From Tabrizicola_A sp044377735 (GTDB lineage: Bacteria; Pseudomonadota; Alphaproteobacteria; Rhodobacterales; Rhodobacteraceae), in NCBI GenBank assembly GCA_044377735.1, contig JBILYK010000062.1:1-20829 (forward strand): a stretch of 20,829 nucleotides of DNA, given 5' to 3'. Below are positions 7,297 to 15,900 of the stretch, piece by piece. Made by a program: the position numbers and the translations under genes. Within the stretch, counting starts at the first letter, position 1. Every line of letters begins with the position of its first letter. The notes under the pieces were generated by a model. That model was given only the letters and a program-made list of their open reading frames with translations. It was not told the origin of the DNA and did not search any database.

Positions 7297-8174
7297 CCGC
7301 CCTGTCCCAGCGCAATCCGCAAGCTTATGGCGTTCTGGTGACCTTGGCCGGGGTGATGATCTTTGTCCCCGATGCCTTGGTAATGCGGTTGATCGGCGGC
7401 GACATGCTGGCATTGGCCTTTTGGCGTGGAATTTTGGCGGGTGGGATCTTTCTGGCCGTCAATCTGATCTTTGCCCGCCAGTCCATGCCAAGCAAGGGCG
7501 AATGGTTTGACCGCAAAGGGCTTTTGGTGATCGGGCTGAATGCGATAGGGGGCATCAGCTGGTGCGCTGCAATGCAACACACCTCGGCGGCCAATGCGCT
7601 GTTGGTGCTGGCCACCGCGCCCTTTATCGCCGCCCTTTTGTCATGGCTGACTTTGCGCGAAACGATTGACCGGGCGACGGCGCTGGCGATTGGGCTGGTG
7701 TTTTCGGGCGTGCTGATCATTGGCTCGGGCAGCATGGGGCATGGGCGACTTTTGGGAGACGCCTTTGCGCTGCTCAATGCCACCGCGATTGCCGCCTATT
7801 ACGTCACGCTGCGCACTACAGGGCGGCGCAACATGCTGCCGCATCTGGCGCTTGGGGCGATCTTGGGCGGGGTACTGGCCCTGCCTTTTGCCGATTTTGT
7901 CCCAGTAGATGCTGGCACAGCATTTTTGATCTTCCTGTCCGGCGCGGTCATCCTGCCCGGTGCAGCAGGGCTGTTGATGCTGGGCCCGCGCTATCTGCCC
8001 GCGCCCGAGGTGTCGATGATCACGCTGTTGGAGGTGATCTTGGGGCCGCTTTTGGTTTGGGCGGTGATTGGTGAAAACCCCGGTCAGATGACGCTGATCG
8101 GCGGTGTGGTGATTGTCGTCACCGTCAGTTGGCACACCGCGCGACGGATGTCGCAGCCGCAGGGAATAGTGTGA
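7293..8174 (+). CDS. EamA/DMT family permease, C-terminus altered by IS insertion
   Basis: This is a 293-aa inner-membrane protein with about ten helices in two EamA repeats. The first repeat is roughly residues 9-135 and the second 150-285, with VSMITLLEVILGPLLVWAVIGE typical of the second repeat. The family exports metabolites such as amino acids; the substrate is unknown. It starts at an ATG that overlaps the amidotransferase stop, so the two may form one unit. The host-derived sequence seems to stop after about SWHTARRMSQP; the last residues QGIV and the stop lie inside the left end of the IS5-type element. The change is beyond the last helix, so the protein is probably still functional. 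Confidence 0.88.
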   Translation: MTALSQRNPQAYGVLVTLAGVMIFVPDALVMRLIGGDMLALAFWRGILAGGIFLAVNLIFARQSMPSKGEWFDRKGLLVIGLNAIGGISWCAAMQHTSAANALLVLATAPFIAALLSWLTLRETIDRATALAIGLVFSGVLIIGSGSMGHGRLLGDAFALLNATAIAAYYVTLRTTGRRNMLPHLALGAILGGVLALPFADFVPVDAGTAFLIFLSGAVILPGAAGLLMLGPRYLPAPEVSMITLLEVILGPLLVWAVIGENPGQMTLIGGVVIVVTVSWHTARRMSQPQGIV

Positions 8175-8896
8175 TGCGCCTTTTGTTCATCCATACCCAT
8201 TGCGTGCCAGAAAGCGGAAATTCTGCGCTGTGCCAGGCGGTGGTTGACGCTGCCCGCGGTGTGGCAAAGATCAAGCCAATCCCGGAGGTGGGCGAGGATC
8301 TTTCGAATGTTGTGGCCGCAGGCGCAGAGGACGGCAAAGAGGGTGTCGCCGAGTGTGCCTTTCAACGGGCATCGCGACAGGCGGCCATCGGTTTTCATGT
8401 GGCCGATCTCGGCTTCGATGGCGCTGCGACGACGGAAGTCTGCGATCAGTTTCGGCGTCAACCCGCGCCTTGTGCCGCTGATCAGGACACGGGTCGCCTC
8501 AACGCCGTGGCCGCGGTATCCACGATCGACGACGGCGAGGTCGGGGCGCTGATCGGTGAGGATGGCTACCTGTTCCAGCGCTTGCCTCAGGGTGTGGCCG
8601 TCGTAAGGGTTGCCCGGAAAGCTGCGCATGCCGACCACGAAGCCTTCGTCCAGCGTGGTGGTAATGCTGACCTTGCAGCCGAATTCATAGCGCACCCGGG
8701 CCTTGCCCTTGGATATGCAATCCACCTCGGGTTCGTGCAGGGCATAGATCTTGTCGGCCCCCTTGGGTGCCTGGTGCAGCAGCTGCGAGACAAGGGCGAG
8801 TATGGCAATGATGCGATCCCGCAGGCTACCCTCGGGGATATCCTGCAGGTGACGGCGGAGGTCGCGCTTGACCCTACCAGTATAGCCTTTCAGCAT
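8084..8896 (-). pseudogene. IS5-type transposase, C-terminal part (frameshifted)
   Basis: This reading frame holds the second and third catalytic residues of the DDE transposase: the aspartate in LAVVDRGYRGHG and the glutamate in RRRSAIEAEIGHMKTDGRL. It opens with MLKGYTGRVKRDLRRHL, which continues the N-terminal part in another frame. Removing one A from the A5 run (8896-8900) gives a continuous KALKMLKGYTGRV. No stop codon occurs before the proposed IS end at 8159, so the frame runs on to 8084 through the antisense of the EamA gene; either the native stop has been lost or the element depends on the flanking sequence for a stop. Confidence 0.75.
8159..8175 (+). repeat. Left terminal inverted repeat of the IS5-type element
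   Basis: GCAGGGAATAGTGTGAT reads inwards and pairs with 9579-9595 with 13 of 17 matches. It contains the stop codon now used by the EamA gene (8172-8174). Confidence 0.5.
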
Positions 8897-9557
8897 TTTT
8901 CAATGCCTTGCGCATGCGCTTGAACTGTTTTGCATGGGCATAGCGACCGACCTGCAGCGCCAGTCGCGGCGCAAGGCGGGCATAGGATTGCCGCAGTTCC
9001 ACCCCGGCCTCTTGCGCCAGGGCGACCAGTTGATCGCGTGCCCGCTCGTAAAGCCGGGAGCCCGTCGGATAGGCAATATTCTTCTCTATCACGGTGGTAT
9101 CCACCGCCACGCGCTTGGCGCTGTCCTCATCGATCACGCCGGATTTCTGCCCGACCAGGATTGTCTGGGTCAGCAGCCACTCCACGCCCTGTTCGCCGAT
9201 GCGCTTGCGCCAACGCGTCAGCGACGATGGGTCAATTGGCAGCTTGTGCTGGAAAAAGGTCTCGCCGCTGAGGTGCTGGTAATAGGGATTTTCGACCCAG
9301 CGGGCGACTACCGCCTCGTCCGACAACCGATAAGCATGCTGGAGGTAGAACAACCCCGCGACCAGGCGCGGCGGCGTGGCCGGTCGGCCTTTGCCCGATG
9401 GAAAGAGCCCCGACCATTCCCGCTCGAACACCTCCCAGTCGATCAGGGCTGCAAGCTTCACCAGCTCGTGCCGCGGGTCGATCATGTCGACCAGTCGCGG
9501 ACGCAGCAGATCATCCTGTTCGGCAGGGCGAGAACGGTGCTTCGTGGGCAGAACCAA
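8874..9557 (-). pseudogene. IS5-type transposase, N-terminal part (frameshifted)
   Basis: This part holds the IS5 N-terminal domain (DLLRPRLVDMIDPRHELVKL, PRLVAGLFYLQHAYRLSDE, NPYYQHLSGETFFQHKLP, LTRWRKRIGE) and the first catalytic aspartate in VAVDTTVIEKNIAYPTGSRL. Related elements usually have YPTD where YPTG is seen here. The frame stops at 8874-8876 just after the frameshift. The only in-frame upstream start is a TTG at 9557 with no good ribosome binding site, next to an inverted repeat (9561-9596), so the true start is unsure. A functional protein would need a one-base slip, which an A5 run rarely supports, so the gene is probably inactive. Confidence 0.75.
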
Positions 9558-9560
9558 AAT

Positions 9561-9596
9561 TGCAGGGTTTCACCGCAAATCATACAAAACCCTGCA
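9561..9596. repeat. 10-bp inverted repeat at the right IS end, next to the transposase start
   Basis: TGCAGGGTTT (9561-9570) and AAACCCTGCA (9587-9596) are perfect inverted repeats with a 16-nt spacer. The outer arm overlaps the right terminal repeat (9579-9595). In mRNA read in from outside, this would fold directly before the proposed TTG start at 9557, a layout that could limit transposase made from outside transcripts. Confidence 0.5.
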
Positions 9597-9667
9597 GGTC
9601 ATGGCGAGAAAAACGCAGATTTTCATCCTAAAATCAATGGTATGGGTGTTGTTCAGGGCGAACGGCT

Positions 9668-9838
9668 GACCAGCTGCGAACGCATCTCGCCGACTTCATG
9701 GCGGCCTATAACTTCGCGTGCAGACTCAAGACCCTCCGAGGTCTCACCCCATACGAATACATCTGCAAAATCTGGACATCTGAGCCTGACAGATTCATCC
9801 CAAACCCGATCAACCAAACGCAGGGATCAAACACCTAG
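9668..9838 (+). pseudogene. IS481-type transposase, 3' remnant
   Basis: The frame reads DQLRTHLADFMAAYNFACRL, then KTLRGLTPYEYICKIWTSEP and ends in NPINQTQGSNT, the typical C-terminus of IS481-family transposases (usual end close to HQMPGLNT). Only about 56 residues remain. The DDE core is missing and there is no start; sequence upstream to the IS5 right end (9596-9667) shows no clear homology. It is a decayed fragment without function that marks earlier mobile-element activity at this junction. Confidence 0.8.
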
Positions 9839-10169
9839 GGGCTGTTCACTGTGACCTTGCGGCATTGCACCCGCAGAAAATGGCAAAAGCGGTCAGTCGC
9901 CCCCCACCCCAGAACGGCCGCAGTCGCGCGGCAAGCGGAGTTTACAAAGTTGCGCGTCATAGTCGCGACCCTCGGTATACCCGCCCTTTGCTGAAAGTCG
10001 GCCCGTCGCAAGGGAGTGCTTCGAAGTGGCCTTTCGGGCTCAACGCAGCATAATGCCTTTGGGTCGTATTGTGGCGAGCGATGTGGATCATGCCGCACTG
10101 AACGTCAGTGGCGTCGGTGCAATTGCTTCGTGCGGTTTGGTAAATTGCAATTTACGCCTTGATGGGCAG
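9839..10169. other. Intergenic stretch between IS481 remnant and surface operon
   Basis: No gene is supported in these 331 bp. The stretch contains a small hairpin CACTGA/TCAGTG (10096-10110) and a perfect 16-bp palindrome (10140-10155, separate entry), both downstream of the surface operon. No T-run terminator for the operon is visible. Confidence 0.55.
10140..10155. repeat. Perfect 16-bp palindrome downstream of the surface operon
   Basis: GTAAATTGCAATTTAC is identical on both strands. It lies 14 bp beyond the stop of the glycine-rich protein gene. With no loop it would form a poor hairpin, so a dimeric DNA-binding protein is a better guess than termination. Its role is unknown. Confidence 0.5.
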
Positions 10170-12920
10170 TCAGTTGACTGTAGCGCGGATGGTGATCGTG
10201 GTGGTGGCGTTTGCCGGAATGATGCCATTCTCCACCTCGACACTGCATGTCCCGTCGCTGCATCCGGGAGTGAAATTGAAGGCAAAGCTGGGGTCGGTTT
10301 CAACCCAAGCATTGCGGAAGGCATTGATCAGCGTCAGGTTGGCGGGCAGGGTGTCGGTCAAATTGACCGCCTGCGCGGCGGCCGGGCCGGTATTCTGCAC
10401 GGAGATCGTGTACTGCATGCAGGCGCCGGGGATCGCGGCAGGGTTTACCGGATCTGCCGGGGGCGTTGCATTTGCGTCCGCGCAACCGCTGCCATCCTCG
10501 GAAAAGACAATGACCGTCTTTTGTGCCGTCAGCACCGGCGCCCATTGCAGGGTGATGGTGACCGTGTCGACATGGCTTAACCCAAAAGCATCGGTCACGG
10601 TCAGTTGAAAGGTCAGTGTCTCGACGCTGCCGCTGACCGGCTGTGCAGGGGTGAATGTGGGGCTGGCCGCAGTGGTACTGGACAGGGTGACGGATGTACC
10701 GCCTGTCTGGACCCAAGCGTAGGTGGTGATGTTATTGTCCGGATCGGTTGAGCCTGCGCCGTTCAGCGTTGCCACCTGCCCCGCAAAAACGGTTGCATCC
10801 GGCCCAGCATTGGCCGTGGGGCGCGTATTGATGACATAGCGCAGGTTGACAATGCCGGAACCGCCAGCGCCGCCTTGATCGCGCCCAGATCCTGCGCCGC
10901 CGCCGCCGCCGCCTGTAGATGGATCGCCGTCCTCAGGCAGCGGTGTCCCTGTGCCGCCACCACCGCGACCGCCGCCATGCGACGCCGCGCCAGCAACGCC
11001 GTCCGCCGTGCGCTTTCCGCCCCCCCCACCACCGGCATAGCTTAGCAACTGACCGGTAATGCTGCTGTCGACGCCGACACCGCCTGCACCGCCGACAGTT
11101 GGAGCACCATTCCCTCCGGGGCCACCCGCGCCGCCACCACCACCGCCCGCTTGCAAATCAGCAAACGAATCATTGGCCATGCCGTCCCCCCCAGCATGTC
11201 CTTGTCCCGCGGTGCCTGCGGCACCAGTTCTTGTTTGTCCTGCCACCTGTGCGCCACCACCGCCGCCACTGCCACCTACGGTCGGATTTGAAGTGACCAT
11301 ACAGCATCGAGACCCGCCGCCGCCGCCGCCACCAATCGCCGTCTGACCATTGAACGTGCTGTTTTGCCCAAGTCCGCCGCGGCCATCGTTCACTGCATTG
11401 ATCCCTCCGCCGCCGCCTGCACCGACAACGATAGGAAAGTTCCCCGGGACAGCGGAAAAGTTGCCCTGTAACACCCCACCCGCGCCGCCACCGCCGCCGG
11501 TATAGTGGTTCGCAGCGGCCGAATTTCCCCCACCGCCGCCACCGCCGACGATCAGGTATTCCACATCTTTTGGCTCGCTAAGGGTTAGGGTGCCATCGCT
11601 GAAAAAGCTGTGCGCGCGCCATGTCACCTGACCATTGGGGTCATTGTATTCATTGATCGCGCTGCCGCCGATGCCGCCGCCCTGACAGGGGGGCGGGGTC
11701 ACAGTGATCGTAACCGTGTCGGGGACGGATTGAAGGCCGAAACTGTCGGTTAAAGTCAGCGAGAATGTCAGGATCACATTCGACTGACACGCGCTCAGCA
11801 CGGGTGCGGTAATGCTGGGGCTGACGGTATTTGCACCGGTCAGCGTGACAGAGGGGCCAGCCGTCTGGGACCAGCTATAGCTGATACCGACAGCGGGTGT
11901 TGACGCAGACCCATCCAGAGTGACGCCTGCACCCGATCCGGCCGATTGATCCGGCCCAGCATTGGCCGTGGGGCGCGTATTGATGACATAGCGCAGGATG
12001 ACAATCCCAGAGCCGCCAGCACCGCCAACGGCTCCATTGCCGGGCACCGCGCCACCACCACCGCCGCCACCGCCCAGGCCATTCGCGCCAGCATTGCCAA
12101 CGATAAGGCCGACTGAACCAGCGCCGCCACCGCCCGCGCCGCCCGCGCCACCCGCTGCAATAGTGTTGCCACCACCGCCGCCACCGCCTCCGGCATAGAT
12201 TATGCTTGCGCCGGTAATGGTGTTGGCGCGCCCCGCGCCGCCCGCGCCCGCGCTTGCAGTGCCAGTGGGTGCTGCTTGTCCGCCTGAACCGGCACCGCCA
12301 CCACCACCGCCTTTTGTGGAGTACCCGTCAGGGCCCCTTCCAGCGCCGCCTACATGACCAAATCCTCCGCTGGCGCTGCCTGGCTGCAATGCTGCACCGC
12401 CCGGCGCCCCAAGCGTATCAACATTTCCCCATATCGTGGAGCGATTGCCCCCCCCACCAGAACCGCCAGCGCGGCCGGGTGACGTCGTACCAAGCATGAC
12501 CGCGCCTGCGCCACCGCCTAATGCGGTCAGACCGTTGAAGGAACTGTTCCCGCCGTTGTTATTGTCGGCGTTGGCTGTAGCCGTGCCGCCTTGACCCACT
12601 ACAATGTTATGGGTGCCCTCCGCGAGGCCAATTATTTCACCTTCAACCAAGCCACCGCCGCCGCCGCCGCCACCTGCTGCATGACCGCCACCGCCGCCAC
12701 CGCCGACGATCAGGTATTCGACATCCAGAGCGTCGGCAACAGCTACGAACTGGGAGTTTCCGATATTCGTGAAGCGGTGGACGCAGTAATTTCTTGTTGC
12801 GTCGACCGCGATAAGCGTCACGGTGCCGCCGGTGGCGAAAGCAGCGCAGCGATCTGCGGCACTGGCGGGGTGTGGTACGAAGCCCAACAGACTAAGCGCC
12901 AATGCTGCAAGGTGTCTCAC
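10170..12920 (-). CDS. Exported glycine-rich PKD/DUF11 surface protein
   Basis: This 916-aa protein has a signal peptide (MRHLAALALSLLGFVPHPASA, cut near residue 21). Two long modules follow. Each begins with DVEYLIVGGGGGGG, continues for over 200 residues with many polyglycine runs, ends with GGAGGSGIV-x-LRYVINTRP and leads into a PKD/REJ-like beta-sandwich (TANAGPD, SWSQTAG or AWVQTGG, LTVTDAFGLS). The last 123 residues (about 794-916) are a DUF11-type domain that begins APVLTAQKTV and ends at ITIRATVN. Polyglycine runs like these form polyglycine-II bundles in phage tail adhesins and antifreeze-like proteins; a sticky or binding surface is inferred. The GTG start overlaps the stop of the 1647-aa gene (GTGA) with GGGGGA upstream, so translation is coupled. 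It is last in the operon. Confidence 0.85.
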   Translation of the reverse strand: MRHLAALALSLLGFVPHPASAADRCAAFATGGTVTLIAVDATRNYCVHRFTNIGNSQFVAVADALDVEYLIVGGGGGGGHAAGGGGGGGGLVEGEIIGLAEGTHNIVVGQGGTATANADNNNGGNSSFNGLTALGGGAGAVMLGTTSPGRAGGSGGGGNRSTIWGNVDTLGAPGGAALQPGSASGGFGHVGGAGRGPDGYSTKGGGGGGAGSGGQAAPTGTASAGAGGAGRANTITGASIIYAGGGGGGGGNTIAAGGAGGAGGGGAGSVGLIVGNAGANGLGGGGGGGGAVPGNGAVGGAGGSGIVILRYVINTRPTANAGPDQSAGSGAGVTLDGSASTPAVGISYSWSQTAGPSVTLTGANTVSPSITAPVLSACQSNVILTFSLTLTDSFGLQSVPDTVTITVTPPPCQGGGIGGSAINEYNDPNGQVTWRAHSFFSDGTLTLSEPKDVEYLIVGGGGGGGNSAAANHYTGGGGGAGGVLQGNFSAVPGNFPIVVGAGGGGGINAVNDGRGGLGQNSTFNGQTAIGGGGGGGSRCCMVTSNPTVGGSGGGGGAQVAGQTRTGAAGTAGQGHAGGDGMANDSFADLQAGGGGGGAGGPGGNGAPTVGGAGGVGVDSSITGQLLSYAGGGGGGKRTADGVAGAASHGGGRGGGGTGTPLPEDGDPSTGGGGGGAGSGRDQGGAGGSGIVNLRYVINTRPTANAGPDATVFAGQVATLNGAGSTDPDNNITTYAWVQTGGTSVTLSSTTAASPTFTPAQPVSGSVETLTFQLTVTDAFGLSHVDTVTITLQWAPVLTAQKTVIVFSEDGSGCADANATPPADPVNPAAIPGACMQYTISVQNTGPAAAQAVNLTDTLPANLTLINAFRNAWVETDPSFAFNFTPGCSDGTCSVEVENGIIPANATTTITIRATVN
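10797..10845. repeat. 49-bp direct repeat, copy A
   Basis: These 49 bp are identical to 11949-11997. They encode the end of the second glycine-rich module and the start of the following PKD-like domain (LRYVINTRPTANAGPD). The distance of 1152 bp is a multiple of three. Confidence 0.9.
11949..11997. repeat. 49-bp direct repeat, copy B
   Basis: This copy is identical to 10797-10845 and encodes the same junction after the first glycine-rich module. Recombination between the copies would remove exactly 384 codons and keep the frame. Confidence 0.9.
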
Positions 12921-15900
12921 TTGAACATCCCCCGCAGGCTGTCGGCATCGAATTTCATGCGGAACTGGATGAAGGCGCCTTCGTCGGTATGGCCAAGCGC
13001 CGAGAAGTCGGGGTCGTGGAAGCCCGTGACGTTATAGCCCAGCGACAGCCAGCCATTCTCGAACGGGGTCAGGCCCATCGACAGGCCCGCGCTATGCGAC
13101 ATGCGCCCTGTGCGCGCGGCATACATCCCGGCTCCGTGCAGGCCGATGTCGAATGTTTCGGACAGGTTGCGGCGATATTCCGCGCCTAAAAGGTGCATCC
13201 AGTCCGTGACCGCGCCCGTGCGCAGCTTTGCCTGGTCGAATTTCAGCCCATAGCGCAGGTTCAGGAATTCCGTGTCTGACAGGTATTGTGACCGGTAAAC
13301 CGAGGCAATGGCCGTGGTGCTGTCGATCTTGCCCGTATTGAGCCGACGGATTTCGCCTTGCAGCAGCGTAATCGGATCACGCGGGCCAGCCCGATGCGCG
13401 GCAGAGCCCAACAGCTTCAGGTCATGCCGCCAGTTTGCGCCCGTGTTGCGGGTCAGGCCAAAAAATGCCTCTGCGCCCGCGCTCCATTGATCTGACAACT
13501 CGCCATCCATACGAAAGCGCAGGTTGGCGGTTTGGGTGGCACGGGTGCGCCGCCATTCACTGTCCAGCCCCGCGCCCCAACTGACCTGTTCATAGCGCAG
13601 ACCACCGCGTAGGGCGATAAAGCTTTCGGCGATATAGGGGTTGCCGATGGACTGGCCCATCGGCACTCCGGCTGCGCCCCTATCCCACTGGATATCGCCG
13701 CCCAGATGGGTGCTCAGCCCCTCACCGAATGTGTAGTTGTGATCTGCCCCGAAGAAAAGCGCGTGCCCTTGCCGCTGGCCATTCCCGGCCCATGACAGCG
13801 CGTTGCGGTAGCTGCGCCCTTCTTTCGGGGTAAATTCAAGCCCGAATGTGGTGCGGCGCGCCTCGATCCCGGTGGCGCGCTGGTTTTCGACCTCGAATGT
13901 GCCGAACGCGTCCCAGCGTTCGGTCAGCGCATAGCCGAGGCTTAGTTCCAGCTTGTCGCCCACCCGCGCGCCATTAGGGTCGAGCGACATCTCTGTGCCC
14001 AGCGCTTGCGTCAAGCGGCCATCCTCGGATTGGCCAGTGCCACGATAAACCAGCCGCAGATCGCGCGTTTGGTCTGCACCGCTGGTCTGGATGCCCCTAA
14101 AGCCCAATGACTGAGCGGTGCGCGCCCGTGCGCGGGTCACAAGCACCTCGACATCGCGCTTGTGCGCGGCATTGGCGCGGTCATTTTCGCCGGTGGCACC
14201 ACCTTCTATGAACCAGCCCTCAGAGGGCGAGTTCGGATCGGCCCAGACTTGATGGCGCAGCTTGATCCCCGCTACCGTTGTGTCAATCGCATTGTCTGAC
14301 GCGGTCAGGCTGACGTGCCCGTGCTGACGGCGCAGATAGGCCGCCACCTGCGTTCTCTCGCGCTCGAATTCGGCCCGCACTTCACTGCGCAGTCCTGTAT
14401 CGTTACGGGCCCCGAAATTGCGCCGCGCATACAGCAGTTCAGCGCTGAGTGTCAGCTCATCCGTGGCCTTGTAGCTGGCATCAAGCCCCATCAGCGTGAT
14501 ATTGAGGCTCTGCCCTTCGACCCGGCGAGCATGGACGGCAGTGGCCCCCGCACGCAGGCGGGGTGACAGTTCGGCCTCAGCACGGATACCAGCGATAAGC
14601 GCGTTACGCAAATCGGCATCGCCCTCATAGTCGATCACCAGAACATGTCGGTTCAGATCGGGCGTGAAAGCGGGTATGGGGCGGCGCAGGAAGATCTGGC
14701 CGGTCTGGTAGCTGAGCGCATAATCGGCACCCGCGACCAGCGTGCGACTGTCCAGTTCTTCGGACGCATCAAAGCGCGAGACGGTGACAAGACGCACGGT
14801 CTGCGAATGAGGGATCACGTCCGAGCGGCTAAGCTGATAAGGGCCGACCGTGCCATTGAGCGCGATGCGATCCTCGACCAGCTGGTTTGATGTCTGCGCG
14901 GCAAAGGTCATGACGCGCCAGTGTTCATCCTCGAAGAGCGCGCGCGCGCCCGCAACCTGCTGGTTGATCGCAATCCCGCCTGCATTGAGATTGGTGTTGA
15001 AATCCCCGATCAGGAATTCCGCCCCCTCCTTGCGCAGCCGCAGATAGAGCGGGAAGCGGCTTTGCGCGGCATTGCCTTGCGTGGAGCGATCGCCATAGAC
15101 GATGTAATCGGCGTCAGGGTCGATGCCGTAGAAAGCATCGCGCTCCTGCGCACTGTCATGCCGCAAGGTCAGCAACCATTCGCCGCGGATCACCCCTTCG
15201 GCGAAAAGCGCTACGCGGCCGGAAAGCGCATTGCCGATCTCGCCGTCGCGGCGCATGTGCTCGCGCACGTGGCTCTGCGCGAGCGTGCCTTCGGCCAGAC
15301 CCACCAGCACCCACGGGCGGTTGGCAACCGAGATCGGCACGCGCAGGCTGAGATCGCGGCCGGTGGCAGGGACCGAGATGCGCGCGGTGCCGCCTTCCAG
15401 CACTGGGGCCAACGCGAACGCGATGATGCCGTCATCCTGCACTTCGGCAGTGATCCGCGCTTGCGGTGCACGCTCTGATGCGGGTGATGAGCGCCGCACT
15501 GGCCCTCTAGGGGCAAAGCCGAAAGGTTGTTCCACGCTGACCGAGACTTGCGTACCGGGGCGGATCGGGATTCCGGAAGGGTCGGTCAGGCGCATGGTGA
15601 TCTGTGGCTGGCTGCGCCCGTCGCTTTCCAGTGTACTGGCCGCGCGCACCAGTTCCAGCTGCGCAGGCCGCAGACCGTACAGCACCTCACGCGTGCTGGC
15701 GTGCTGGGCCTTGCCGTCAGCGCCGGTGATGCGCACCGAAAGCGCATTGCGTCCCTCACTGATACGCACGGCGCGGTAGCGGATCAATTCCCAGCGGCCA
15801 TCGGATGAACGAATCGATGGTTCGCGCCGAATGCCCGGCACGGGTTCGTCATTCACCAGCAGTTCGGATTGGCTACCCGCCGGGCGCAAATAGACCACCT

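Larger units (their letters stand above)
8159..9595 (-). mobile_element. IS5-type insertion sequence, about 1.44 kb
   Basis: The element carries one transposase read on the minus strand, now split by a frameshift. Its ends were placed by an imperfect terminal inverted repeat: the left end reading inwards is GCAGGGAATAGTGTGAT and the right end is GCAGGGTTTTGTATGAT, with 13 of 17 positions matching. A target duplication is not clear; at most a 2-bp GC flanks both ends. The left end has invaded the 3' end of the EamA gene. The right end abuts 72 bp of unassigned sequence and then an IS481 remnant. Boundaries could be off by a few bases. Confidence 0.6.

Noticed and set aside
8129..8923. Plus-strand open frame across the IS element
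   Set aside because: It is the antisense of the transposase C-terminal part, which carries the conserved D and E motifs on the other strand.
8177..9660. Alternative IS ends: CAATGGGTATGG / CAATGGTATGG similarity near 8190 and 9640
   Set aside because: The similarity needs a gap, lies in transposase-coding sequence on the left and is less regular than the ungapped GCAGGG...TGAT repeat. I kept the latter, but the right boundary is not certain.
11998..12198. Proline-rich plus-strand frames in the glycine-rich gene
   Set aside because: Polyproline (CCN) is simply the reverse complement of the polyglycine (GGN) coding. Signal peptide, domain order and GTGA coupling support the minus strand.
11314..12671. 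CCG/GGC repeat tracts considered as a CRISPR or satellite array
   Set aside because: They are short codon runs for glycine inside a reading frame, without regular repeat-spacer structure. No CRISPR array is present in the window.
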